Origin: Collinsella sp.
GTDB taxonomy: Bacteria; Actinomycetota; Coriobacteriia; Coriobacteriales; Coriobacteriaceae
Length of the DNA stretch: 38,859 bases
Reading direction: 5' to 3'
NCBI GenBank assembly: GCA_019419545.1
Contig: DXZT01000015.1
Location: forward strand, 1 to 38,859
Below the pieces are notes generated by a model, which searched no databases, was not told the origin of the DNA, and worked only from the letters and a program-made list of their open reading frames with translations. Below are positions 1 through 8,259 of this stretch, piece after piece. The position numbers and the translations under genes are program-made. The first letter of the stretch is position 1, and every line of letters starts with the position of its first letter.

Positions 1-53
1 ATTTTCCGGTTCGACGAACAGCCGATCGTGTCAAATTTGGTCTAACAGAGCCA
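1..53. repeat. Left copy of window-terminal inverted repeat
   Basis: These 53 bases are the exact reverse complement of 38805-38857 at the other end of the window. At the right end the same bases form the 3' part of a HAD phosphatase reading frame, so this copy is a fragment of a similar sequence on the minus strand. Matching stops at base 54. It may reflect a contig broken at a repeat, a true inverted repeat, or a second HAD paralogue. Confidence 0.9.
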
Positions 54-73
54 ATGGAAAAGCCCGTTTGACG

Positions 74-115
74 GGGCAAACGCCGGGCCACATAATGGTT
101 GTCCGGCGTTTGCCC
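74..115. other. 13-bp perfect hairpin
   Basis: Bases 74-86 (GGGCAAACGCCGG) pair perfectly with 103-115, with a 16-nt loop. The hairpin lies just beyond the GGGACAG repeat that ends the permease gene on the minus strand. It could support termination of the ABC operon or be part of a composite repeat. No clear T-run follows on either strand. Confidence 0.6.
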
Positions 116-158
116 AGATAAAACCTGCCAAAATAAACCTGTCCCTTTTTGGCAGGTT
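116..158 (-). repeat. GGGACAG hairpin repeat, copy 1
   Basis: Stem 122-132 pairs with 148-158 (AACCTGCCAAA with TTTGGCAGGTT); the loop read on the minus strand contains GGGACAGGTTTA. Copies lie at 3679-3720, 6836-6879 and 29838-29881. On the minus strand this copy directly follows, and overlaps, the permease stop codon and is followed by TTTTAT, so it can act as a terminator. It resembles short palindromic repeats that accompany REP-associated tyrosine transposases (from memory); no such transposase is in the window. Confidence 0.8.
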
Positions 159-2922
159 ACTCGGCGCTCTTGAGGGCGCCGACCATGTCGATCTTGTTGA
201 GGGTACGGTTGGTGGCGAGGTTGACGATAAACGTAAAGCCAAAGGCCAGAAGCACGGATAGCACGTAGCTCAGCGGCTCGACCTCAACATCAAAATACAG
301 CGACGGCATCTGCAAAATGTACGTAAAACTCTCGGCCAGCAAGCCGCCCAGCGGCACGCCCAGCGCAGCGCCGATCGCCGTGAGGATCAACGTCTCCTTG
401 TTGACGTAGTGGTGCACCTCGCCACGGCGGAAGCCCAGCACCTTGATGGTCGCCAGCTCGCGTTCGCGCTCCGAACTATTCGTATTAGACAGCGTAAACA
501 CCACCACAAACGACAGGCACGCCGCCATAAAGGTCACAAGCACCACGACCGAGTTGATGATGGTGAAGTTGGCCTCATAATTCTCCCAATGCTCGGCCGT
601 ACTCGAAATCGTAAGCCAACCGTCACTCTTAAGATTCTTGCTAAACGCAATCTGGTCGGCCGACGAACCCTTAAGCAGCACAAAGACGCCGTTAAGGCGT
701 GCACTTCGACCGAACGCACGCTCATAGGTGCCCTGCGTCATATAAAGCGTGTTGCCCAGATAGTTGAGCGAGATGTCGCTGACTTTGACCTTGGCAACAT
801 TGAGCGACGAATCCTGGACGTGAGCCGTGTCACCCGGCTTGATCCCCAGCACCAGCTGAGAGCTCTTGCTCAAATACACGTCTCCGTCACGCAGGGCGAG
901 CGGTTCTTTGGACTCATCCTCCAGGCGCACGTAATCGCCCAAGTCACCCGTGCGGTCGTCGGGAATCACGATGAGCTGCACGGTCTCGCTCTTGCCGCCA
1001 AACGTAAAGGTGACGTTGTCGGTCATAATCGGCAGGGTCGAGGTCACCGTCACGTTGGAATCATTGGCCGTGCTGCGCTCATCCAATGCCGCGCACGTCT
1101 GCGAAAAATCGTCGGGATTGGCGACCGCCAGCAAGTCATAGCGCGTGATATGCCCGTACTGTTTGGGCGAAAGCGCCACCGACGTGTCGCGAATTCCCAT
1201 ACCGCAAATCACGAGCGCCGTGCAGCCGGCGATACCGAAGATGGTCATAAAGGCGCGCTTTTTGTAGCGGAACAGGTTACGTGCTGCCACCTTGTTCAAG
1301 AAGCCCATGCGGCGCCAAATAAAGCCGATGCGCTCGAGCAGAATGCGTGAGCCGGCGCGCGGCGCCTTGGGACGCATGAGCGAAGCCGGCGTCTCGGCCA
1401 TCTCGTGGCGGCAGGCGATAATCGTAGCGCCCACCACGCCCACGGCAAACAGCGCCACCGAGACAATCGAGGACACGATATCGTACGAAAGCAGCATCTG
1501 GGGCAGTGAGTACATATCATCGAACACCGTAAACAAGAACAGCGGCAGGCCCACAAATCCGATGATGTTGCCGAGCACGCCGCCAATTAGACACGCCCAC
1601 AGCGCGTAGTCCACGTATTTGGACAGGATACGCCCGCGTGAATAGCCGAGCGCCTTGTACAGACCAATAAGCGTGCGCTCCTCCTCGACCATGCGGGTGG
1701 CGGTGGTGAGGCTGATAAGCACGGCGACGATAAAGAAGATGAACGGGAACACCGTGGCAATGGCCTCAATTGACGAGCTATCGCTCTCCACGCTCGAGTA
1801 GCTTGCGATGTTATCGCGGTCCTGGATGTACCAGGTGCATTCGCCCAGGTCAGAGAGCTCGGCGCGGGCATCGGCAAACTGCTGGTCGGCGGCGGCACGG
1901 CGCTGGTCCAGGTCGGCTTGCGCCTGCGCACGCTCGTCGCTGCCCTCGGCCATGCGATTAATGTTGTCCTGCTCGATCCCAAAGACCATATTCGCCTGAC
2001 GCTCAGCCGCGTCCAAGCTCGCCGGTGTGTCGACCGTCAGCTCCTGGGCGCGCGCCTTCTCACGCTCCTCGCGGATCTTCTCGATATTGCCCTTGACCTC
2101 ATTGATCTTTGCCGAGTAGGCATCCGAATAGGAGTTGAGGCTCTTGGCTCCCTCGACGACCACGTGGACAGCGGAGTAGGAAGAAGATGTCGCGGCATCC
2201 TCGCTCACGTAGAACTTGTAGTCCGCAGTCGAAGCAGCGCGAAAGGCGTTGACTGTCGAGTCGGAGCTCACGTCGGTAGGATCGAGAACCTCGGCCGTGA
2301 TGGTGTAGTCCCCATCGGCAAACTGGTCCTTGGCGCTTTGGTTCGACGAGCTCGCATCGTTGGCGGCAAAGCTCACCGTATCGCCGATTTTCTTGCCCGA
2401 AGCCTTCAAAAAACGTGAGGTCACTGCCACTTCGCCCGAAGTCTCGGGCAGCTCGCCGCGCACTAGCACCGGTTGGTCAATATTCTCTTTGGAGAGGCTC
2501 TGTACGACGACACGCTCGCGCGTCGTACCCACGGCGGTATAGGCGGTCTCGGTATAGATGCCCTCGGCCGTCTCGACGCCATCGACCTCTTGGATCGCGG
2601 CAATATCGTCATCGGTCAGACCATAGGTCGACTGCACGTTGATGTCATAGACATTCTGCTGGTCAAAATAGGCGTCGACCGAATCACACAGGTCCTCGCA
2701 GCCCGCCTTAAGGCCGCACATCACGCTCACGCCAAGCGCGGTGATCACAACGATAGACAAGAAGCGTTTGAGGCTGCCGCGAATCGTGCGGTAGATGCCA
2801 CGGCGAAAAACCGTCGGCACCATATCGTTTGAGCTTTGGGCGGTACGGTAGGTCGTAAAATCCTGCTCGCGCTCCGTGTTCTGCGCGTCGCGGCGTTGAC
2901 TGTTTTGGCGGTCCTGATTCAT
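157..2922 (-). CDS. Large FtsX-type ABC transporter permease
   Basis: A 921-residue inner-membrane protein of the MacB/FtsX permease superfamily, partner of the ATPase encoded just upstream. It starts with a hydrophilic tail, then a membrane segment near residues 55-75, a large extracytoplasmic region with a Glu/Arg/Ala-rich stretch near 275-370 that is probably coiled coil, and a first FtsX core near 395-540. The cytoplasmic loop there reads RMVEEERTLIGLYKALGY. A second extracytoplasmic domain and a second FtsX core follow (ERERELATIKVLGF near 830). The ATG at 2922 lies 5 nt beyond the ATPase stop; a GTG at 2934 would overlap the ATPase gene and is the alternative. The substrate is unknown. 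Proteins of this layout are usually exporters or mechanotransmitters. The stop codon lies inside a palindromic repeat. Confidence 0.9.
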   Translation of the reverse strand: MNQDRQNSQRRDAQNTEREQDFTTYRTAQSSNDMVPTVFRRGIYRTIRGSLKRFLSIVVITALGVSVMCGLKAGCEDLCDSVDAYFDQQNVYDINVQSTYGLTDDDIAAIQEVDGVETAEGIYTETAYTAVGTTRERVVVQSLSKENIDQPVLVRGELPETSGEVAVTSRFLKASGKKIGDTVSFAANDASSSNQSAKDQFADGDYTITAEVLDPTDVSSDSTVNAFRAASTADYKFYVSEDAATSSSYSAVHVVVEGAKSLNSYSDAYSAKINEVKGNIEKIREEREKARAQELTVDTPASLDAAERQANMVFGIEQDNINRMAEGSDERAQAQADLDQRRAAADQQFADARAELSDLGECTWYIQDRDNIASYSSVESDSSSIEAIATVFPFIFFIVAVLISLTTATRMVEEERTLIGLYKALGYSRGRILSKYVDYALWACLIGGVLGNIIGFVGLPLFLFTVFDDMYSLPQMLLSYDIVSSIVSVALFAVGVVGATIIACRHEMAETPASLMRPKAPRAGSRILLERIGFIWRRMGFLNKVAARNLFRYKKRAFMTIFGIAGCTALVICGMGIRDTSVALSPKQYGHITRYDLLAVANPDDFSQTCAALDERSTANDSNVTVTSTLPIMTDNVTFTFGGKSETVQLIVIPDDRTGDLGDYVRLEDESKEPLALRDGDVYLSKSSQLVLGIKPGDTAHVQDSSLNVAKVKVSDISLNYLGNTLYMTQGTYERAFGRSARLNGVFVLLKGSSADQIAFSKNLKSDGWLTISSTAEHWENYEANFTIINSVVVLVTFMAACLSFVVVFTLSNTNSSERERELATIKVLGFRRGEVHHYVNKETLILTAIGAALGVPLGGLLAESFTYILQMPSLYFDVEVEPLSYVLSVLLAFGFTFIVNLATNRTLNKIDMVGALKSAE

Positions 2923-2927
2923 GGGCG

Positions 2928-3629
2928 CTACCACTCGATCGTCTCGATAGGCACAGGATTTTGCTGGATCGTCTCGCTCTCCACGCGGCCGCTCTTAAAG
3001 CGGATCAGGCGATCGGCCATGGGCGCCAGCGCAGAGTTGTGGGTGATGATGATGACCGTAATGCCTTGCTTGCGGCAAGTGTCCTGTAGCAGCTGCAAGA
3101 TCTGCTTGCCGGTTTTGTAGTCGAGTGCACCCGTAGGCTCGTCGCACAAAAGCAGCTTGGGGTTCTTAGCCAGCGCGCGGGCGATGGATACGCGCTGCTG
3201 CTCGCCGCCCGAAAGCTGCGCCGGAAAGTTAGCGAGGCGGTCGCCCAGGCCAACCTGGCGAAGCGTTTGCTCGGCATCGAGCGAATCGGGGCAGATCTGC
3301 GCCGCGAGTTCGACGTTCTCAAGCGCCGTCAGGTTAGGGACCAGATTGTAGAACTGAAAGACAAAGCCAACATCGGCGCGACGGTATTCCACAAGCTGAG
3401 CCTCGTTGGCAGAGCTCACGTCACGCCCGTCCACCGTCACGGTGCCAGAAGTTGCCGTGTCCATGCCGCCCAGAATGTTGAGGGCCGTGGTCTTGCCGGC
3501 ACCCGAAGCACCCAAAATGATGGCGAGCTCGCCGCGCTCGACCGTAAAGCTCGCGCCGTCGAGCGCGTGGATGCGGGCATCGCCCTCGCCGTATGCCTTG
3601 ATGACGTCTTTGAATTCGATATAGGCCAT
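2928..3629 (-). CDS. ABC transporter ATP-binding protein, LolD/MacB type
   Basis: A 233-residue nucleotide-binding subunit. It carries the Walker A motif GASGAGKT near residue 39, Q-loop region FVFQFYNLVPN, signature LSGGEQQR near 140, Walker B LLLCDEPTGALD near 160 and the H-loop ITHN. This combination (GASGAGKT, LSGGEQQR, DEPTGALD) is typical of ATPases paired with FtsX-type permeases. The gene ends 5 nt before the permease ATG, so the two form one operon read on the minus strand. The ATG at 3629 gives a family-typical N-terminus (MAYIEFKDVIKAYG); the ribosome site before it is weak. No regulator is adjacent. Confidence 0.95.
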   Translation of the reverse strand: MAYIEFKDVIKAYGEGDARIHALDGASFTVERGELAIILGASGAGKTTALNILGGMDTATSGTVTVDGRDVSSANEAQLVEYRRADVGFVFQFYNLVPNLTALENVELAAQICPDSLDAEQTLRQVGLGDRLANFPAQLSGGEQQRVSIARALAKNPKLLLCDEPTGALDYKTGKQILQLLQDTCRKQGITVIIITHNSALAPMADRLIRFKSGRVESETIQQNPVPIETIEW

Positions 3630-3678
3630 CGATTAATTCCCATCTGGTCGGATAACTCTTTAGTATTACCCATTTCCC

Positions 3679-3720
3679 ACCTACCAAAAAGGGACAGGTT
3701 TATTTTGGCAGGTTTTATAT
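3679..3720 (+). repeat. GGGACAG hairpin repeat, copy 2
   Basis: This is the same element as at 116-158, inverted so that GGGACAGGTTTA reads on the plus strand. The left arm has one change (CTACC instead of CTGCC), breaking one pair. It lies in the 271-bp divergent region between the ABC ATPase and the GyrI-like gene, so here it does not follow a gene end. That fits a mobile repeat better than a dedicated terminator. Confidence 0.75.
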
Positions 3721-3830
3721 GGGGAAACGGCAGCTATAGATAGGGCGCCGGGGAGGCCGAGAAATCATCAACGGGGTCAGGCCGACCGCCAAACACAACG
3801 CACGCATCTCAATCTGTCAGCCAAATCATT

Positions 3831-3859
3831 CGAACAGCTGTTCGTTTCTATGATATGAT
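3831..3859 (+). promoter_or_regulatory. LexA-type SOS box with adjacent -10
   Basis: Bases 3831-3844 form the perfect 14-bp palindrome CGAACAGCTGTTCG. This matches the Gram-positive LexA box CGAAC-N4-GTTCG exactly, and the actinobacterial form TCGAAC-N4-GTTCGA except for the last base. Two overlapping TATGAT sequences (3849-3854 and 3854-3859) follow at once, so a bound repressor would cover the promoter. The next gene starts at 3901. The box is seen in the sequence; SOS control is inferred. Confidence 0.7.
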
Positions 3860-3900
3860 TCAACTATCTAAGCAGGCCAATACGCAGAAAGGCGGCCAAC

Positions 3901-4539
3901 ATGGCGTTCGACTTTAAGAAGGAATGCAAGGAGCTCTACAAACCTGCAAGCAAGCCGAGCATCGTAACAGTCCCGCCTATGAGCTACGTTGCCGTTCGCG
4001 GAAAGGGCGACCCAAATACCGAAGGTGGCGAGTATCAAAACGCCCTGCCGCTACTTTACGGCATCGCCTATACCGTCAAGATGTCGAAGAAAGGCTCAAG
4101 GAGTATCGAGGGCTATTTCGACTTTGTGGTACCGCCGCTCGAGGGTTTCTGGTGGCAAGAGTCCCCGAGCGGCGGCATCGATTATGTACGCAAGGACAAT
4201 TTCAACTTTATCTCGTGCATCCGCCTGCCCGATTTCGTCACCCGAGATGACTTTGACTGGGCAGTCGCGGAAGCCACGACCAAAAAGAAACTGGACTTTT
4301 CCGCCGTCGAACTGCTTAAAGTTGACGAGGGTCTCTGCGTTCAATGCATGCACACCGGGCCCTACGACAACGAACCGGCGACCGTAGACGCTATGCATGA
4401 ATACACGACCGAGCTGGGCTATGTTCCCGACTTCTCAGACACCCGTTTACATCACGAAATCTATCTCTCCGATCCACGCAAATGCGCACCGGAGAAACTT
4501 AAGACCGTGGTTCGTCATCCTATCAAGCGCGCTGAATAG
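3901..4539 (+). CDS. GyrI-like small-molecule-binding domain protein
   Basis: A 212-residue soluble protein that looks like the stand-alone GyrI-like/SOUL-type effector-binding family (COG4832-type). The N-terminus MAFDFKKECKELYKPASKPSIVTVPPM and the phrase YVAVRGKGDPN are typical, and the end DPRKCAPEKLKTVVRHPI matches that family. There is no DNA-binding domain, unlike AraC-GyrI fusions. The ATG follows a good ribosome site (AAAGGCGG, 3890s). The E. coli relative GyrI/SbmC protects DNA gyrase and is SOS-induced; a LexA-type box sits about 60 bp upstream of this gene too. Gyrase protection, toxin resistance or drug binding are possible roles but are not shown. The gene stands alone, with a CLC transporter 170 bp downstream. 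Confidence 0.85.
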   Translation: MAFDFKKECKELYKPASKPSIVTVPPMSYVAVRGKGDPNTEGGEYQNALPLLYGIAYTVKMSKKGSRSIEGYFDFVVPPLEGFWWQESPSGGIDYVRKDNFNFISCIRLPDFVTRDDFDWAVAEATTKKKLDFSAVELLKVDEGLCVQCMHTGPYDNEPATVDAMHEYTTELGYVPDFSDTRLHHEIYLSDPRKCAPEKLKTVVRHPIKRAE

Positions 4540-4612
4540 CGTGGGGCGTCATTTCACGCGCCAGGTTTTAAGCCGGCCAACCAGCCGCCTCCTAGGCCGT
4601 CCGGTAATTATC

Positions 4613-4639
4613 TTGACGCGGCCCGTCGCATCTTATAAG
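4613..4639 (+). promoter_or_regulatory. Candidate sigma-70 promoter for the CLC gene
   Basis: TTGACG (4613-4618) and TATAAG (4634-4639) are separated by 15 bp, slightly short. It lies about 70 bp upstream of the CLC start. I looked for the fluoride riboswitch consensus between here and the gene and did not see it. Confidence 0.45.
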
Positions 4640-4709
4640 TTTGTTTTGCTAAAGCTGGAAAGCCTCTCAACGATGCGCAACTCCAGCTCTTTTTCTATCA
4701 AGAGAGCAA

Positions 4710-5969
4710 GTGTCGGAAAGCAAAATGTCAGAAAGCAGCGCTTCGAGCAGAATCAAACGCCTGGTCAACACCTATAGCGGTCTCGTGCTCATGGGCGCCG
4801 TCGGAATCCCTATCGGCGTTATCGTTGGCGCCATCTGTGCCCTTTTTGGTCGTGTGCTCCTGGCAATCGGCGCCTTCCGTGACGAGCACATCGTACTGCT
4901 CCTTCCCTTCCTCGCCCTCATGGGCTTGGCCATCGTATTTGCCTACCTCACCTGGGGCAAAGGCACCGATCGGGGTATGAGCTTAGTATTCGACGTAGGT
5001 CACGGACGCGAGGACGCCATCTCCCCGCGTCTGGTGCCGCTCATTATGCTGAGCACGTGGGCCACGCATCTCTTTGGCGGCAGCGCGGGACGCGAAGGCG
5101 TAGCCGTGCAGATCGGCGCAACCGTCTCGCATTGGATCGGCCGACGTCTACCTTTCCGAGAACCCGGCAACACGTTTTTGCTTATCGGCATGGCCGCCGG
5201 CTTTGCCGGACTCTTCCGAACGCCCCTCGCCGCCACGGTCTTTGCGGTCGAGGTGCTGATCGCCGGACGCATGGAATACCGCGCGCTGTTTCCCGCGCTT
5301 ACGGCTTCACTTGCCGCAAGCATGACCTCGGGCGCCCTGGGGCTCGAGAAGTTCGAGGTCGCCGTTACCGCCTCGTATGCGCTCGACCTCCCCGGTCTTG
5401 GACGGCTGGCGCTGCTGGGCATCGCGTTTGGCATGGTGGGTGGCGCTTTTGCCTGGTGCCTTGCCCACGCCAAGACCCTTGCGGCGCGGCTGCTCCCCAG
5501 CCCTTACATACGCATTGCCGTTATGGGCCTTGCGCTGTCGGCGATTCTGTTCGTGCTGTGGCAGGGGCGATACTGCGGCCTTGGCACCAACCTGATATCG
5601 GCGGCGCTCAACGGTGACGGCAAGGTCACCATCATGCCTTGGGACTGGGCGCTCAAATTCACACTCACCATCGCCACGCTTGCCGCAGGATATCAAGGTG
5701 GTGAGGTGACGCCGTTGTTCTCCATCGGAACCAGCCTGGGTGTCGTGCTCGCCGGAATTCTCGGCATGCCCGTCGAGCTCTGCGCCGCGCTGGGATACGC
5801 CGCCGTCTTTGGCAGCGCCACCAACACGCTGCTCGCGCCCATCTTTATTGGCTGCGAGGTCTTTGGCTTTAGCAGTCTGCCGACGTTCTTTATTGTCTGC
5901 GTCGTGGCCTACCTGTTCAACATGGATAAGTCGATCTATGCACTGCAGGAGCACAGCCGCACCCGATAA
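4710..5969 (+). CDS. CLC-family anion transporter, possibly CLC-F type
   Basis: A 419-residue polytopic membrane protein of the CLC chloride channel/antiporter family. Key motifs are GGSAGREGVAVQIG near residues 125-138, which holds the gating glutamate of the GREGx motif, and GFAGLFRTPLAATVFAVEVL near 165-185. The usual chloride-binding GSGIPE motif is not seen at its expected place and GREGP is replaced by GREGV, both features I associate with the fluoride-exporting CLC-F branch. That subfamily call is an inference. The GTG at 4710 follows AAGAGAG; an ATG at 4725 preceded by GGAAAG is the alternative and costs five residues. The gene is convergent with the AIM24 gene at 6039. Confidence 0.88.
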   Translation: MSESKMSESSASSRIKRLVNTYSGLVLMGAVGIPIGVIVGAICALFGRVLLAIGAFRDEHIVLLLPFLALMGLAIVFAYLTWGKGTDRGMSLVFDVGHGREDAISPRLVPLIMLSTWATHLFGGSAGREGVAVQIGATVSHWIGRRLPFREPGNTFLLIGMAAGFAGLFRTPLAATVFAVEVLIAGRMEYRALFPALTASLAASMTSGALGLEKFEVAVTASYALDLPGLGRLALLGIAFGMVGGAFAWCLAHAKTLAARLLPSPYIRIAVMGLALSAILFVLWQGRYCGLGTNLISAALNGDGKVTIMPWDWALKFTLTIATLAAGYQGGEVTPLFSIGTSLGVVLAGILGMPVELCAALGYAAVFGSATNTLLAPIFIGCEVFGFSSLPTFFIVCVVAYLFNMDKSIYALQEHSRTR

Positions 5970-6038
5970 ACAGGGCGTTTGCCACCAAAAAACGCGCACG
6001 ACAGGCCAGGCCCGCCGCGCGCGTCATCCTATACACGA

Positions 6039-6713
6039 TTAGTTATTGTTGTTGGTCATCGAAGCCACTGCTGCCGCAAGATTGGAAATAGGCATTGTCT
6101 GCAGCCAGATGCGCCCCGGACCGGTGAGCACAGTGTTAAACACGCCTTCACCGCCAAACATGATGTTTTTGACGCCCTTGACCATCTGCGCGTCGATGCT
6201 CACCGTCTCCTCAAAGCCGGCCACGTTGCCGGTATCTACAATCATTTGCTGGCCAGCAGCAAGCTCGTACTCAACTAGGTCGCCGTCGATCTCGGCAAAG
6301 GCAATACCCGAGCCCGTGAGCTTTTGCATGATAAAACCCTCGCCGCCAAAGACGCCGGTCTTTGCCTTCTTGTTAAAGTGGATGCTCAGCTCAACACCAC
6401 TTTCCGCGGCAAGGAACGAACGCTTCTGCAAAATCCAGCTCTTACCAGGGCCAATCTCGATCGGTATAATGCGGCCGGGGAAGCAAGAGCCAAACGCAAT
6501 CATGCCATCGCCGTGCGCGGTCCAAATGTTTTGGAACAACGCCTCACCCGAAAAAGCCTTAGAGAACATCTTGCCTATGCCACCGCCCGAGGTGGACATC
6601 TCCATGTTGGGGGTCATCCAGACCATGGCACCGCTTTCGGTGATCATGGATTCGCCGTCGCTAAGGTTGCACGTAACAACCGGGAAAGCCCCTCCGCCGA
6701 TCTCGTACTGCAT
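6039..6713 (-). CDS. AIM24 / TIGR00266 family protein
   Basis: A 224-residue protein of the TIGR00266/AIM24 (DUF124) family, a beta-rich single-domain fold of unknown biochemical role; yeast Aim24 acts in mitochondrial membrane organisation. Family signatures include GESMITESGAMVWMTPNM near residues 19-36, GEALFQNIWTA near 55, GPGKSWILQKRSFLA near 90, and the C-terminal TGPGRIWLQTMP near 200. The ATG at 6713 has a strong ribosome site (GGAAAGGAG). It ends in a run of asparagines (TNNNN). It is monocistronic, convergent with the CLC gene, and separated from the kinase gene by a palindromic repeat. Confidence 0.9.
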   Translation of the reverse strand: MQYEIGGGAFPVVTCNLSDGESMITESGAMVWMTPNMEMSTSGGGIGKMFSKAFSGEALFQNIWTAHGDGMIAFGSCFPGRIIPIEIGPGKSWILQKRSFLAAESGVELSIHFNKKAKTGVFGGEGFIMQKLTGSGIAFAEIDGDLVEYELAAGQQMIVDTGNVAGFEETVSIDAQMVKGVKNIMFGGEGVFNTVLTGPGRIWLQTMPISNLAAAVASMTNNNN

Positions 6714-6835
6714 GACCGTCTCCTTTCCTTCGGGAGCCGAACAACGATGTCCATATTTTAGCAGTTAGAGGTGCGTTTATTTGGGTCGGTGGCGTTCATG
6801 GCGCCGATCACCGCCAGCCTCCGCTGCCGTCTGCA

Positions 6836-6879
6836 CAGATAAAACCTGCCAAAATAAACCTGTCCCTTTTTGGCAGGTT
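6836..6879 (-). repeat. GGGACAG hairpin repeat, copy 3
   Basis: Nearly identical to copy 1, including the AGATAAAACCTGCC lead. On the minus strand it directly follows the histidine kinase stop codon (6880-6882) and ends in TTTTAT, so it may terminate that operon, as copy 1 may for the ABC operon. Confidence 0.8.
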
Positions 6880-8259
6880 TTAGAGGCGGACGGTGAAGGT
6901 GATCTGATGATCGTGGCCGGATACGGTGGCGGATCCGCCATGGGCTTCGGCGATGGCGCGCACGACGGACAGCCCCACGCCCGAGCCACCTGTCTTGGAG
7001 CTGCGCGACACGTCCGCACGATAGAAGCGATCGAACAGCCGGTCCAGGTCGCCCTCGGGCAGCTCATCAACAGCATTCGATACGACAAGCTCGGCCGAGC
7101 CTTTGCCCGCACCGCGCGAAACGGCACGCAGGCTCAGCTCGATCACGCTGTCCTCGCTTGCGTAGCGTGTGGCGTTGTCCAGCAGCAGCTCAACAACCTG
7201 CGCCACTGCCGCGGCATCGGCATGGGCCCGCACACCGCTCGCGATCGACGTCGACAGCCGCTTTCCGCGCGAAACCGCCACCGATTCAAATGGCGTCGCA
7301 GCCGTGTCCACGGCCTCCGAAAGATCAATCGTCGCCATAGTAAAGCCGGCCGAACCCTCGTCCATACGCGCCAGGAACACCAGACGCTCCGTGAGCGCCG
7401 TCAGCCGCGCGACCTGCTCGTGAATGCTCTGCGTCCACTCGCTCTCGCCGCTCTCGATCTCTTGGACCTCGTTGGCGGCGTCAATCACGGCCAGCGGCGT
7501 TTTGATCTCGTGGCTTGCATCGGTAATGAAGCGCTTCTGTTTGCTATAACTCTCGACCATCGGCCGAATCACCGCACCCGAGGCGACCGTTACAATTGCC
7601 AGCACCGCCAGCCAGCCAATGCAGCTGATTGCCACACTCGCGCTCAAAAACGAATGGAAACTTGCAAGCTCGCGCGAACAGTCCACGAACACATAGGTTG
7701 TCTTGTCGCCCTGAACCGTAGCCGTATAACGGTAGTTGCCAGAAAAGCCCGAAGTCCAACCCTTGGAATATAGTCCTGCAGCGATGCGGGCGGCACGCTT
7801 GGCACCTACCGCGGCAATGCGGGCCGTGTTGACATCGGTCACCTGCCCGCCGGCAATCGACACCGTAAAGTAGCGCGTGTCGAAGGGAGACTCCGCCGTC
7901 ATGCCTTCAAAATGCACATCGCGAACGGCCGCCCGGTTACCGGTAGCAACCTTGCCGGCAACCGCATCCTGACCGGGACCGGTCTTAGGCTCGTCCTCCC
8001 CATCAATGCCATCCTTGCCTGCCAGGATATAGTCCAGTCGTGCATCGGCCATCTTGCAAACATGCGAATAATTGACAATGTTGATGCCAGCGATGATGAG
8101 CGTGAGCACCACGGTCACAGCGCCCATGGCAACGAGGATGAACTTACGACGCAGGCGACGGCCCATTGCACTGGCAGCATCGGCGCGCCCCGGATTACCC
8201 GAGCCCACACCCATGCCGAGCTTCGCCGCCATGCGCTTGCACCACGTGCGCACGCTCAC
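6880..8259 (-). CDS. Sensor histidine kinase
   Basis: A 459-residue membrane kinase. Transmembrane segment 1 lies near residues 40-62 and segment 2 near 205-227, with an extracytoplasmic sensor region between. The HisKA box is FITDASHEIKTPLAVID, with the phospho-accepting histidine near 245. The ATPase N box is ELLLDNATRYA and the G2 region is GGSGVGLSVVRAIAEAHGG near the C-terminus; the G1 box is poorly conserved. The GTG at 8259 overlaps the response regulator stop (GTGA) and sits 7 nt behind GGAG, so I chose it over longer frames running back into the upstream gene. The two genes are translationally coupled. The stimulus is unknown. Confidence 0.93.
   Translation of the reverse strand: MSVRTWCKRMAAKLGMGVGSGNPGRADAASAMGRRLRRKFILVAMGAVTVVLTLIIAGINIVNYSHVCKMADARLDYILAGKDGIDGEDEPKTGPGQDAVAGKVATGNRAAVRDVHFEGMTAESPFDTRYFTVSIAGGQVTDVNTARIAAVGAKRAARIAAGLYSKGWTSGFSGNYRYTATVQGDKTTYVFVDCSRELASFHSFLSASVAISCIGWLAVLAIVTVASGAVIRPMVESYSKQKRFITDASHEIKTPLAVIDAANEVQEIESGESEWTQSIHEQVARLTALTERLVFLARMDEGSAGFTMATIDLSEAVDTAATPFESVAVSRGKRLSTSIASGVRAHADAAAVAQVVELLLDNATRYASEDSVIELSLRAVSRGAGKGSAELVVSNAVDELPEGDLDRLFDRFYRADVSRSSKTGGSGVGLSVVRAIAEAHGGSATVSGHDHQITFTVRL

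Noticed and set aside
4540..4709. Possible fluoride riboswitch ahead of the CLC gene
   Set aside because: The conserved fluoride aptamer motifs were not found; only a promoter-like pair and a weak hairpin are visible.
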